Below are positions 61,501 to 64,000 of a stretch of 64,000 bases of DNA, one piece after another. Numbering within the stretch: the first letter of the stretch is position 1; each line of letters opens with the position of its first letter. A model generated the notes under the pieces. It made no database searches, had not been told where the DNA came from, and worked only from the letters and a program-made list of their open reading frames with translations. A program made the position numbers and the translations under genes. Origin of the DNA: Phorcus lineatus (Eukaryota; Mollusca; Gastropoda; Trochida; Trochidae); NCBI GenBank assembly GCA_921293015.1, contig OV121082.1, forward strand, positions 1 through 64,000. The letters are read 5' to 3'.

Positions 61501-63801
61501 ACAGTTGAAATGATCAGCGACATATCGGTAGCGCCACGGGGCATGGAAAGGTGAAGCAAGATGAAGAAGTATCTGATCTCTTGAATACAGACATATCAAA
61601 ATCTAACTTGTCGTGGACTTACTTAGTAAGAAAAAAAGAAGGCTAAGCTGCTAAGTTTGAAGAAACGACACAGTATATTTAGTGAATAAATGCATGAGAG
61701 GAGCACTGATACTGTTTGCAGGAAAACATGAAGTCGTCAAACCTTAACTTCGGTGCAATTCGCCTCCATGCACAAAACTGTCTCATTGTCGTTCGTCTTT
61801 TCATGCAAAAGCGGAGTATTCGTTCAGATTATCATGTGTATGTGTTTATCTTATTCTGAGTATTCAGTCTAATGATCTTTGTATGTATCAAACGTACATA
61901 ACAATCGTATAACTAATGAGTGTTTTGCAGTCGATACGCAGAGAAGTCATCTCGCTCAAGACAGAAGTGAAAGTGTTTTATGCACAACAGCCTCCACTGC
62001 GACATTGATCCTAAACACATGTCTCGTTCTCCGTCCCTGCTGCTTTAAGGAGACCCTGTCACTTGTTGTTCACCAAGACAGGTCATATTCTCTATTTGCC
62101 AAACAAATGCATATCGTTATACATAACGGCACAGTATTTTACTTCGTAATTTTATGATTAGCAATTGAACTAAATATTTCTTAAGTAAAACGAACCATTA
62201 AAACGTGACAACCCTGACAATGAGAAGCTTAGCTTTTAGTAATAATACAATATACACTCAGCAAATTGACTGATAAAAAAGTTTATCATGAAAAAATAAT
62301 ATGTATGGCATGCATTCCAGTTTGAGCATAGTGAGAGTTATTGTAAGTGAAATATGAATACCAAATAAATTCCACATATACACAAAACGAAAGTAAATAT
62401 GTCTGAAACGCGTTTATGCAAAAACTAATGGTCACAAAGATATAGCATTGAAATATTTTTGTTGACAAACGAACATTTTGTTAGACTAAAGAGACACAGA
62501 TGTATGAACTAGTCATCGTAGTTGTCATCAAGGATATATGGAGAGTGTATTACAGCTAAAAGTGCAACTGACAAGCTAAGTTATTGTATAGGTACATATA
62601 GAAATAAAACAACGGTATAATGTGAACCACCGTTGGGAAAGAGCTGAATAAGATAGTGGCTTTAGTTATTGTAAAGAACCGAATATAGATAAAGACATTT
62701 ATTTCCGCCAAGCTCCGTTTGGGCGAGTTCTCGCTCTCATTTTCTCCAACAGCTGGCGTGCACAGGCGGACTGGAACGTTTACACCAGGCTATGAATGAC
62801 TATTCGCATCGATTATTAAAGAACAGATGCGGAAGATGGATTATAGGGTATCACGCGAGAGATGAAATGGACGAAAACATTAATGAAGATATATTAACTT
62901 AGATTTTTAATAATCTCTGACATAAGATTTACAAATCGAAGAAATACAAATTAATATAAAAATGTGAACCATTTAGAATGATGCATTTACAACATGAAAA
63001 GAAAGAAGAAGAATATGATAATTCACAATGAAAAAGTTATTAACATTCGCTATTTTTCCCGAAATATAAAGCTACATGATGCCATGTGTGCAGAACGGAT
63101 AATGAAACTACTAAAGATCTCTTTTGGCTGATTAACTCCCTGACCAGAATAAAGTATTTATCAGCATATAAATTATCGTTTTTGCCTGATTTGTGAAAAG
63201 CAAAATTGAAATACTTGGGGAAATGAATTGTTTAAATGAAACACGAAAGTATTTATTATCTTGATTATTCTCCACTTTTTAAAATAGTTTCGGAATAAAT
63301 TTGTTTTATAGGGGAGAAAGGATGTCATAATTTTTTTCTACCAACATAATCGATATTCTAAAGATACAGTGTGCTGATATTTTATTTGACACTGCTAACT
63401 TATACATGTATACTTACGTAAGAGATGAGCGGCAGATTAAAAGCAGCAGCCACCCTGGCCTCGACAGTGCAGCTTCCCTCGGGTCCGAAGAAGGCCACAG
63501 CCCCCTCTCTCCACTGCTGCGCCAGACTGAGGGTGGACACAAGGGTATCGGCGTGGGTGTCGTTCCAAATGAGCCGAAATCTGTACCCAGGTATAAACTC
63601 TTCCGTGTTGAGTCGATTTATGGCATATGTGATGGCACCTGATATTAACCGTCCCTGCATGTCACGCACAAAGGTACCCGGCGGTACCTTGGCGGTTGTG
63701 AGGTATCCAATAGTGATGTCTTCCGTGGCTGTTATTAGGGACAGCTTTAACACACAGGTAACGAGGACTAATCCAAGACTGATAGTCGCAGAGACACACA
63801 T
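12987..63801 (-). CDS. Gyc76C-like: Receptor guanylyl cyclase, Gyc76C-like; 21 coding exons, 1228 aa
   Basis: Plasma-membrane receptor predicted to convert GTP to cGMP under control of an extracellular ligand. Coding exons in transcript order: 63801-63418, 47202-46899, 45630-45484, 44187-44018, 43537-43402, 40969-40818, 39345-39264, 39101-39023, 38471-38357, 34658-34503, 34398-34294, 20970-20899, 20487-20325, 19739-19596, 19440-19266, 18599-18459, 17643-17520, 16965-16722, 16407-16309, 14053-13962, 13589-12987. All junctions are GT/AG, phases agree, and the total is 3687 bp with stop. Domains: signal peptide about 1-26; ANF-receptor ligand-binding region about 30-455; membrane helix about 464-483; kinase-homology domain about 530-790 with VALK retained but HGN replacing HRD and DYG replacing DFG, so a pseudokinase; coiled coil about 795-840; cyclase domain about 845-1045 with [19 protein letters not shown] and [11 protein letters not shown]; Ser-rich tail to 1228. 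Motifs such as [20 protein letters not shown] and RGLVNMKGKGD resemble Drosophila Gyc76C as I recall it. Family assignment is firm; orthology is inferred. Introns fill about 93% of the span and hold most mobile elements here. Confidence 0.94.
13962..14053 (-). CDS. Gyc76C-like: Gyc76C-like coding exon 20: cyclase C-terminal part
   Basis: Acceptor ATTTCAG|CATTGA to donor ATGAAG|GTAACA (phase 0). Encodes [20 protein letters not shown] then [10 protein letters not shown], continuing to GKGD in the last exon. An inverted-repeat element begins about 40 bp upstream of the acceptor. Confidence 0.94.
14095..14998. mobile_element. Non-autonomous DNA transposon with about 95-bp inverted repeats
   Basis: The sequence from about 14103 (CAATCTCATTTAAATGAAAT) to 14195 is found inverted, with mismatches, from 14895 to about 14989 (…ATTCAAATGAGATTG). 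Both arms share the CTACRTTACGC core and the Pu-rich end (GTCAGGTTTACCTCTTAC versus its complement). Flanks CTCTCATC (14095-14102) and CTCTCACC (14991-14998) match at 7 of 8 bases and may be an 8-bp target duplication. The interior has no transposase. It lies in the intron between exons 19 and 20. Confidence 0.75.
15039..15366. mobile_element. Palindromic element with tetranucleotide microsatellite core, copy 1
   Basis: Left arm about 15039-15102 (CCAAATTATAGAATTTGCAC … GTATGCAGCTGTA) recurs inverted at about 15300-15366 (TACAGCTGCATGCC … ATATAATTTGGG). Between the arms is an imperfect (CTGT/TATC)n tract of about 200 bp. The arms also flank copy 2 at 15838, which shows this is a dispersed family. 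Apparent Ser/Leu/Tyr-rich ORFs here come from the microsatellite. Confidence 0.75.
15838..16215. mobile_element. Microsatellite-core element, copy 2, one arm only
   Basis: CCCAAATTACATGATATTTG … AACAAACTTTCGGTATGCAG CTGTA matches the left arm of copy 1 about 800 bp away and runs straight into a (CTGT/TATC)n tract up to about 16215. I do not see the inverted right arm, so this copy is truncated or its core has expanded over it. Confidence 0.65.
16309..16407 (-). CDS. Gyc76C-like: Gyc76C-like coding exon 19: cyclase active site
   Basis: Acceptor TGTCCAG|GTCCAT to donor GGAGAGG|GTAAGA (phase 1). Encodes [20 protein letters not shown] then [12 protein letters not shown]. Catalytic Asn and Arg (NTASR) are intact. 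Thr stands where guanylyl cyclases usually have the purine-recognition Cys (RYCLFGD). Confidence 0.95.
16722..16965 (-). CDS. Gyc76C-like: Gyc76C-like coding exon 18: cyclase catalytic core
   Basis: Acceptor CATGCAG|ATTGTG (phase 0) to donor CACTCTG|GTTTGT (phase 1; non-consensus at +3 but the only phase-compatible site). Encodes [40 protein letters not shown] and [27 protein letters not shown] contains the base-recognising Glu and the second metal Asp. Confidence 0.95.
17520..17643 (-). CDS. Gyc76C-like: Gyc76C-like coding exon 17: cyclase domain start
   Basis: Acceptor GTTGAAG|ATCAGT to donor ATGCAG|GTACTC (phase 0). Encodes [20 protein letters not shown] and [19 protein letters not shown]. 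The Asp of FSDI is the first metal-binding residue; Val of the usual FSDIVGFT is Cys here. Confidence 0.94.
18459..18599 (-). CDS. Gyc76C-like: Gyc76C-like coding exon 16: dimerisation coiled coil
   Basis: Acceptor CTTACAG|GAAGAG to donor CCAAG|GTAACC (phase 2). Encodes [20 protein letters not shown] then [20 protein letters not shown] and RMLP. The heptad-rich signalling helix links pseudokinase to cyclase and supports dimerisation. Confidence 0.94.
18728..19068. repeat. 71-bp tandem repeat, about 4.7 copies
   Basis: CACTGGAGCC (or a near match) starts at 18771, 18842, 18913 and 18984, exactly 71 bp apart. Each copy contains ATACCTTCATACCTCGGAAT and GATAACAAACACT. The last copy, near 19055, is decayed. 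It lies in the intron between exons 15 and 16. Confidence 0.93.
19266..19440 (-). CDS. Gyc76C-like: Gyc76C-like coding exon 15: kinase-homology C-lobe
   Basis: Acceptor ATTACAG|AAATCA to donor GCGGGGAT|GTAAGC (phase 2). Encodes [20 protein letters not shown] and [20 protein letters not shown], the conserved CWxExPxxRPxF end of the domain. A false in-frame stop is the donor itself (ATGTAA). Confidence 0.94.
19596..19739 (-). CDS. Gyc76C-like: Gyc76C-like coding exon 14: kinase-homology C-lobe
   Basis: Acceptor TCTACAG|ATTTGC to donor CCAAAAG|GTGCGT (phase 1). Encodes [11 protein letters not shown] (APE motif), then [20 protein letters not shown]. Confidence 0.94.
20325..20487 (-). CDS. Gyc76C-like: Gyc76C-like coding exon 13: pseudo-catalytic loop
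   Basis: Acceptor TGTCCAG|GGTATG (phase 0) to donor TATAGAA|GTAGGA (phase 1). Encodes [20 protein letters not shown], then CVV and VADYGLLEV. The HRD catalytic Asp is replaced (HGN) and DFG is DYG, marking a pseudokinase. GC content is well above that of the flanking introns. Confidence 0.95.
20899..20970 (-). CDS. Gyc76C-like: Gyc76C-like coding exon 12: kinase-homology domain
   Basis: 24 codons, phase 0; acceptor TTTACAG|GACATA, donor CTCCAG|GTAGAT. Encodes [20 protein letters not shown] then DLLQ. Confidence 0.93.
21431..21968 (+). pseudogene. Tc1-like transposase remnant, truncated
   Basis: Reading across frameshifts gives Tc1-type features in order: an N-terminal stretch ([16 protein letters not shown] … [20 protein letters not shown]), a [15 protein letters not shown] segment that links the two DNA-binding halves, then [13 protein letters not shown] with the first catalytic Asp, and [11 protein letters not shown]. 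Frame breaks occur near 21500, 21655, 21780 and 21855. Homology stops at 21968, where the 88-bp GGATCC-rich repeat begins, so the C-terminal catalytic residues are missing. Non-functional. Confidence 0.85.
21973..22200 (+). repeat. 88-bp GGATCC/GGTATCC-rich repeat, about 2.5 units, left copy
   Basis: CAAATTTGGTATACTGGGAT followed by GGATCCGGTGACRGATACCT and GGCCGGATTCCAACGG is repeated with an 88-bp step (ACAAATTT at 21981 and 22069), then decays into GGTATCCGGTGCCGGATACT. The same unit, inverted, lies at 33660-33935. Confidence 0.9.
22201..26782. other. Intron sequence with no recognised element
   Basis: AT-rich DNA inside the intron between exons 12 and 11. I see no coding signature, repeat array or inverted-repeat element. 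A purine-rich patch (GGAGAGGGAGAGGG) lies near 24645. Confidence 0.5.
26783..27066. mobile_element. MITE-like element with about 27-bp inverted ends and GCGAAAT-rich core
   Basis: ATGGTGGCTGATTCCTGCTA at the left end is the reverse complement, with few mismatches, of the right end TCGCAGAAATCAGCCACCAT. The core contains repeated GCGATGCGAAATGG/TTTCGCATCGC words in both orientations, giving an imperfect palindrome of about 284 bp. No coding capacity; the periodic [14 protein letters not shown] frame on the minus strand is produced by the core repeats. Confidence 0.75.
27067..28354. other. Intron sequence; one unrecognised 137-codon ORF
   Basis: No element was identified. A plus-strand ORF at 27142-27555 starts [20 protein letters not shown] and ends in a hydrophobic, Cys-containing stretch. 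I do not recognise it, it has no obvious partner exons, and its codon use is not distinct from the surrounding AT-rich DNA, so it is probably chance or an old element. Confidence 0.3.
28355..29540 (-). pseudogene. LINE-type reverse transcriptase remnant, catalytic centre deleted
   Basis: The minus strand encodes [20 protein letters not shown], then [18 protein letters not shown] (RT motif with the first catalytic Asp, FVDFKRAFD) and GLMQGEVLS. After that the sequence jumps, near 29160-29190, to [20 protein letters not shown] and [11 protein letters not shown], typical of the post-catalytic part and thumb. The YxDD-containing segment between them is absent. Further downstream are [16 protein letters not shown] and a C-terminal stretch ([20 protein letters not shown]) at 28355-28576 in a shifted frame. 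The copy also appears 5'-truncated. I cannot name the clade with confidence. Confidence 0.88.
29541..32556. other. Intron sequence with no recognised gene
   Basis: AT-rich DNA. Around 29885-29960, GGGCTGTAGGGGTTTTGGGG followed by CATCTGACTAGT resembles, in inverted orientation, 28200-28260 beyond the 3' end of the LINE remnant. A C9 run lies near 31120. Nothing else supportable. Confidence 0.45.
32557..33325 (+). pseudogene. piggyBac-type transposase remnant with one element end
   Basis: From 32557 one frame reads an N-terminal acidic/Arg-Gly region (SSEDSW … [11 protein letters not shown]), a stop, then [20 protein letters not shown] and [20 protein letters not shown], and, after two more stops, [20 protein letters not shown] with [10 protein letters not shown]. 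The ELxDxxVxETNRYA and EMKxFIGLxxxMG motifs are characteristic of piggyBac/PGBD transposases. At least three in-frame stops and loss of the catalytic Asp region make it dead. The palindrome CACGAGTATACTCGTG (33290-33305), then GGTCGGCAGTCAACGTG and TTAA at 33322-33325, fits a piggyBac end with its TTAA target. I did not find the left end. Confidence 0.85.
33660..33935 (-). repeat. 88-bp GGATCC/GGTATCC-rich repeat, right copy, inverted
   Basis: Reverse-complement relation to 21973-22200: GGATCCGTTGAGGTATCCGT, CACCGGATCCCAGTATACCA and AAATTTGCAGGGATCCG occur twice with an 88-bp step (CAAATTT at 33775 and 33863). Both loci are bordered on the outer side by CACAGGACAAA or its complement. Confidence 0.9.
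34294..34398 (-). CDS. Gyc76C-like: Gyc76C-like coding exon 11: kinase-homology N-lobe
   Basis: 35 codons, phase 0; acceptor TTGCAG|ATGAGA, donor CTACAG|GTAAGC. Encodes [20 protein letters not shown] then [13 protein letters not shown]. It is separated from exon 10 by only 104 bp and followed by a 13.3-kb intron. Confidence 0.93.
34503..34658 (-). CDS. Gyc76C-like: Gyc76C-like coding exon 10: kinase-homology N-lobe
   Basis: 52 codons, phase 0 on both sides; acceptor TTTGCAG|ATGACC, donor AAACTG|GTAAGA. Encodes [20 protein letters not shown] then [16 protein letters not shown]. The VALK lysine is kept, but there is no Gly-rich GxGxxG loop, as usual for these domains. Confidence 0.93.
34861..35440 (-). 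repeat. Left inverted arm of the 3.4-kb element
   Basis: Reverse complement of the right arm with scattered substitutions. It keeps a minus-strand ORF at 35408-35187 ([20 protein letters not shown] … [20 protein letters not shown]), which is also open in the right arm. Confidence 0.9.
36411..36480. repeat. G homopolymer (about 18) next to a possible transposon end
   Basis: ACACAGGCCCGTAGCACCAA TTTTCGA precedes a run of about 18 G at 36451-36468. CAGGCCCGTAGC…TTTT…GGGGG is reminiscent of 5' ends of some hAT-type MITEs. I saw no matching inverted end, so only the homopolymer is certain. Confidence 0.4.
37680..38260 (+). repeat. Right inverted arm of the 3.4-kb element
   Basis: Carries the matching plus-strand ORF 37692-37934 ([20 protein letters not shown] …, same ending as in the left arm). 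The 73-codon frame shows no known domain. Conservation between arms may only reflect recent duplication or gene conversion. Confidence 0.9.
38357..38471 (-). CDS. Gyc76C-like: Gyc76C-like coding exon 9: cytosolic juxtamembrane
   Basis: Acceptor ATTACAG|GAATTG to donor AGTAGG|GTAAGT (phase 0). Encodes [20 protein letters not shown]; the ELxxLLWKID motif marks the entry to the kinase-homology domain. The donor lies 97 bp from the end of the 3.4-kb inverted-repeat element in the next intron. Confidence 0.93.
39023..39101 (-). CDS. Gyc76C-like: Gyc76C-like coding exon 8: transmembrane helix
   Basis: 79 bp. Acceptor TTCACAG|ATTATA to donor ATACAG|GTAAGG (phase 2). Encodes [12 protein letters not shown] followed by [13 protein letters not shown], one hydrophobic span of about 20 residues (464-483), followed by a basic cytosolic start (RNWR) from exon 9. 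Confidence 0.92.
39264..39345 (-). CDS. Gyc76C-like: Gyc76C-like coding exon 7: juxtamembrane Cys loop
   Basis: 82 bp, recovered by matching phase and motif. Encodes [20 protein letters not shown] then ERCIPPK. The pattern W-x-PP-x-DEP-x-CG[FY]-x-C is the usual region just outside the membrane in ANF-type cyclases. Acceptor ACGAG|GAAATA has a poor pyrimidine tract; donor AAAC|GTTAGT is the only one giving the phase 1 needed by exon 8. An alternative acceptor TTTAG|GTACGA would not keep phase with exon 6. Confidence 0.8.
39499..40622 (-). mobile_element. mariner-like transposon, decayed
   Basis: Ends CGAGGGTGTCCAAAACATTT (39499) and AGTATCCAAA-type right end (…GGATACTTTGGAACAACCCTCG, 40622) are imperfect inverted repeats of about 30 bp flanked by TA. 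On the minus strand the transposase reads [20 protein letters not shown] (helix-turn-helix region) and later [20 protein letters not shown] then INGTYY, with VFWD holding one catalytic Asp. The expected HDNAPxHTS has become GYNAPFHTS, losing the second catalytic Asp. Several stops and frame breaks separate the pieces. The length of 1124 bp is slightly short for the family. Inserted in the intron between exons 6 and 7. Confidence 0.9.
40818..40969 (-). CDS. Gyc76C-like: Gyc76C-like coding exon 6: ligand-binding domain
   Basis: Acceptor GGATAG|GTGTAC to donor ATTCCG|GTAGAT (phase 0). Encodes [20 protein letters not shown] and [19 protein letters not shown]; the IDxNGDxxGNY motif is typical of receptor cyclases. 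Its acceptor and first 30 bp are one copy of a 61-bp tandem repeat that continues into the upstream intron. Confidence 0.92.
40940..41320. repeat. 61-bp tandem repeat that includes the exon 6 splice acceptor
   Basis: CGTCC (CGTCT in the exon) occurs at 40940, 41001, 41062, 41123, 41184 and 41245, exactly 61 bp apart, with a shorter decayed copy near 41302. Each unit reads roughly CGTCCATATGGGACAGTTAG, then CCTTGTACACCTATC and a TATCAGTAAGAAAATAT spacer. The copy at 40940-41000 contains the true acceptor and the first 30 bp of exon 6. The others are upstream in the transcript, in the intron. Confidence 0.9.
41863..43130. repeat. 27-bp minisatellite with a larger interspersed unit
   Basis: Units of the type CTACTTCACCAACACTATCA TGAATAA (27 bp) recur over 1.2 kb. 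They are broken by longer blocks starting TAACAGCCTGACCCTGACAG at about 41865, 42126, 42392 and 42871, so a compound repeat is present. ATGTGAGCATGCAAGGTGTT…GACCGAGACATTG occurs at about 41810 and again near 42815. Because 27 is divisible by 3, long open frames with a 9-residue period appear on both strands (42494-42934); these are not genes. Lies in the intron between exons 5 and 6. Confidence 0.92.
43140..43401. other. Intron remainder before exon 5
   Basis: Decayed minisatellite edge (TATGACTACTCTGAAATGAC) followed by plain AT-rich sequence. Nothing else seen. Confidence 0.5.
43402..43537 (-). CDS. Gyc76C-like: Gyc76C-like coding exon 5: ligand-binding domain
   Basis: Acceptor GATACAG|ATAACA (phase 0) to donor TTTACAA|GTACGT (phase 1). 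Encodes [19 protein letters not shown], the conserved helix of ANF-type ectodomains, then [16 protein letters not shown] with a sequon. Confidence 0.94.
44018..44187 (-). CDS. Gyc76C-like: Gyc76C-like coding exon 4: ligand-binding domain
   Basis: Acceptor TTACCAG|GGTCCG to donor AAGAAG|GTAATC (phase 0). Encodes [20 protein letters not shown], then [20 protein letters not shown]. Sequons NDT and NRS. A stronger-looking GTAAGA lies 7 bp upstream of the chosen donor but would break phase with exon 5. Confidence 0.92.
44188..45483. other. Intron between exons 3 and 4, no element recognised
   Basis: 1.3 kb of AT-rich DNA. Small ORFs at 44267-44760 have no recognisable content. Confidence 0.5.
45484..45630 (-). 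CDS. Gyc76C-like: Gyc76C-like coding exon 3: ligand-binding domain
   Basis: Acceptor GTTGCAG|TGTACG to donor TTCAAAC|GTAAGA; split codons on both sides (in at phase 1, out at phase 1). Encodes [15 protein letters not shown], then [19 protein letters not shown] with a sequon at NDT. Confidence 0.93.
45850..46460 (-). pseudogene. Tc1-like transposase remnant, C-terminal two thirds
   Basis: Minus-strand frames read in order: [16 protein letters not shown] (first catalytic region, FSDESR degraded to LSNEAR), [56 protein letters not shown] (HAARVT, the second catalytic block) and SSDLNPI*HCW, where the usual SPDLNPIEHxW has its catalytic Glu replaced by TAG. Frameshifts separate the blocks. Clearly dead; in the intron between exons 2 and 3. 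Confidence 0.85.
46899..47202 (-). CDS. Gyc76C-like: Gyc76C-like coding exon 2: ligand-binding domain
   Basis: Acceptor TTACAG|AAATGC (phase 0) to donor ACGAGAG|GTAGGA (phase 1). Starts [19 protein letters not shown], joining …LPLISY from exon 1, as in other receptor cyclases (SYKC…). Contains the sequon NNIT. The preceding intron is 16.2 kb and holds the 65-bp satellite and a Penelope-like remnant. Confidence 0.93.
47203..49210. other. 5'-most 2 kb left of the Tc1 fragment in intron 1; nothing recognised
   Basis: AT-rich intron sequence. Small ORFs here (48528-48797, 48961-49286) have no supportable function. The stretch 49030-49210 may be the 5' UTR of the Tc1 fragment that follows. Confidence 0.45.
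49219..49541 (+). pseudogene. Tc1-like transposase N-terminal fragment
   Basis: [15 protein letters not shown] at 49219 is the standard Tc1-family N-terminus. After frameshifts it continues with [20 protein letters not shown] and [14 protein letters not shown], and ends [15 protein letters not shown] (the conserved RLxxAGIxAxRP motif). It breaks off at the start of the (TC)n tract, so the catalytic domain is missing. Confidence 0.85.
49542..49636. repeat. (TC)n microsatellite, about 95 bp
   Basis: Uninterrupted TC/CT dinucleotides starting exactly where the Tc1 fragment stops. Confidence 0.98.
50116..52906. repeat. 65-bp satellite array, about 43 copies
   Basis: Unit: ACATGACACAGAAACATACC GGCGTACCGTGTACCCGTTG TTGTAATGGGACATATAGCA GATCT. 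It is repeated head to tail with a few diagnostic variants (CACA/CAGA/AACA; GGCG/TGCG; TACCG/TATCG; GTAGAT/GCAGAT). A 61-residue open frame recurs every 65 bp on the minus strand only because three monomers (195 bp) read through all frames; it is not coding. Located in intron 1 of the receptor gene. Confidence 0.98.
52907..53330. repeat. Diverged edge of the 65-bp satellite, with 70-bp relatives
   Basis: From 52907 to about 53110 the monomers are increasingly mutated (GACGCAAAAATACACCGGCG, GACGCAAAAATAAGACGGCG). From about 53154 two units with CATACCCGGCACCTTTTTAT at 53189 and 53259 (70-bp step) keep the ends ACATGGCACA and TAGCAGTTCT of the 65-bp unit but differ in the middle. Confidence 0.8.
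53331..57444. other. Intron 1 sequence, no gene recognised
   Basis: AT-rich. A 21-bp tandem repeat (GAACATATCTGAAACATTCG T) of about 4.5 copies lies at 55058-55152, and related GGACATATCT/AACATTC words recur at 55765-55870. No other structure supported. Confidence 0.5.
57509..58183 (+). CDS. Penelope-like RT C-terminus plus GIY-YIG endonuclease, partial
   Basis: 225 codons, open to TAG at 58181. The first half ([20 protein letters not shown] … [15 protein letters not shown]) is the segment that follows the RT core in Penelope elements. The second half has the Cys pair CGTCPI, then [20 protein letters not shown] and [20 protein letters not shown], the GIY-YIG-like nuclease with its Cys motif (CxxC) upstream of YIGQT, the conserved Arg in ARVRVHK, and the C-terminal [17 protein letters not shown] with a catalytic-type Glu. 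The endonuclease part has no stop or frameshift, so this part is well preserved although the element as a whole is truncated and has a stop 14 codons upstream of the ATG. Confidence 0.9.
   Translation: MIDKGIEKATNHIILELRKPKEKLEQKRTITFVSTHNPNMFPIIKNNLSLLTQDKKLKDMLEKHTIIKSKRQPNNLKRLLTRAKFSTYNTETEVTKCQDKRCGTCPIIMEGKNFKFEKGESFQVKHTMNCRSKKIIYAILCPKCKLTYIGQTSNLQARVRVHKQQIKDPNLRHLKISKHIANCNNGNFAIFPFYKVYAKSENTTITLETKETFFINKFSPSLNC
58545..58576. repeat. (TA)n microsatellite
   Basis: About 16 TA dinucleotides at the apparent 3' end of the Penelope-like element. Confidence 0.95.
58577..63417. other. Intron 1 sequence next to exon 1; nothing recognised
   Basis: 4.8 kb of AT-rich DNA. No coding similarity, array or paired inverted ends found. 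Unidentified regulatory elements could lie in this first intron, but none can be read from sequence alone. Confidence 0.5.
63418..63801 (-). CDS. Gyc76C-like: Gyc76C-like coding exon 1: signal peptide and start of ectodomain
   Basis: 128 codons from ATG to donor TAC|GTAAGT, phase 0. Residues 1-26 form a hydrophobic leader ([18 protein letters not shown]). The mature part starts [12 protein letters not shown] and carries [20 protein letters not shown], the usual first-lobe signature of ANF-type receptors. The glycosylation sequon NDT lies in [10 protein letters not shown]. The ATG has A at -3. Two upstream ATGs precede it (separate entry). Confidence 0.93.
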
Positions 63802-63848
63802 CCTGGGGGGTCCTGTTAGTGACAGGACACACCCACATCACGGTGCAT
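63662..63848 (-). promoter_or_regulatory. Two upstream ATGs/uORFs before the receptor start codon
   Basis: On the minus strand an ATG at 63848 opens an 11-codon uORF ending with TAA at 63816. A second ATG at 63838, with G at -3, opens a frame that passes the main ATG at 63801 out of frame and ends at 63662. If the transcript starts upstream of 63848, both would reduce initiation at the main start. No TATA box or initiator could be assigned in 63849-64000, so promoter placement is unknown. Confidence 0.5.
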
Positions 63849-64000
63849 GGACACACGCACAGCCGGACGGACACACAGACGAGCAGCTGGTAGGAACTAT
63901 AAACACGCGTCTTTACTATACTCCGTCGGCTCCTTATGCCTTCAAGTATTCTTCTCTAATTGGTTCTGGCTTCTACCAGAGAAACACAGTCACGTGCGCA

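Noticed and set aside
63406..63642. Plus-strand ORF opposite exon 1
   Set aside because: Antisense shadow of the well-supported first coding exon.

Overview
The window is animal nuclear DNA. It has one interrupted gene with consensus GT/AG introns, AT-rich non-coding DNA, long satellite arrays and decayed eukaryotic transposons (Tc1, mariner, piggyBac, LINE and Penelope types). The receptor matches the Gyc76C type of receptor guanylyl cyclase. Together with the repeat load this suggests a lophotrochozoan, probably a mollusc; the species is inferred, not proven. There is nothing bacterial, no operon and no CRISPR.

The only well-supported host gene is a single-pass receptor guanylyl cyclase on the minus strand. 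I could rebuild it from 21 coding exons between 63801 (ATG) and 12987 (stop). Every splice phase agrees, the coding length is 3687 bp including the stop, and the protein is 1228 residues. Domain order is signal peptide, ANF-receptor-type ligand-binding domain, one membrane helix, pseudokinase (kinase-homology) domain, dimerisation coiled coil, class III guanylyl cyclase domain and a Ser-rich disordered tail. Small exons missed by simple ORF calling were recovered at 39345-39264, 39101-39023, 34398-34294, 20970-20899, 19739-19596, 18599-18459, 17643-17520 and 14053-13962.

Layout. 1-7995: a nearly perfect 157-bp satellite, about 51 copies, running off the left edge. 7996-12986: non-coding DNA downstream of the gene. 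12987-20970: exons for the kinase C-lobe, coiled coil, cyclase and tail, with inverted-repeat elements and a 71-bp tandem repeat in introns. 20971-34293: a 13.3-kb intron filled with Tc1, LINE and piggyBac remnants and a pair of oppositely oriented 88-bp GGATCC-rich repeats. 34294-38471: kinase N-lobe exons around a 3.4-kb element with about 580-bp inverted arms. 39023-47202: membrane and ectodomain exons, with a dead mariner, a 61-bp tandem repeat that includes a real splice acceptor, a 27-bp minisatellite and a Tc1 relic. 47203-63417: the 16-kb first intron, holding a second satellite (65-bp unit, about 43 copies, with higher-order structure) and the 3' part of a Penelope-like element. 63418-64000: first coding exon and 5' flank with upstream ATGs.

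I found no convincing new gene system. The most unusual signals are the two young satellite arrays, the tandem multiplication of an exon-intron boundary inside the receptor gene, the long-inverted-repeat element making up over 90% of one intron, and a Cys-to-Thr change at the expected purine-recognition position of the cyclase.
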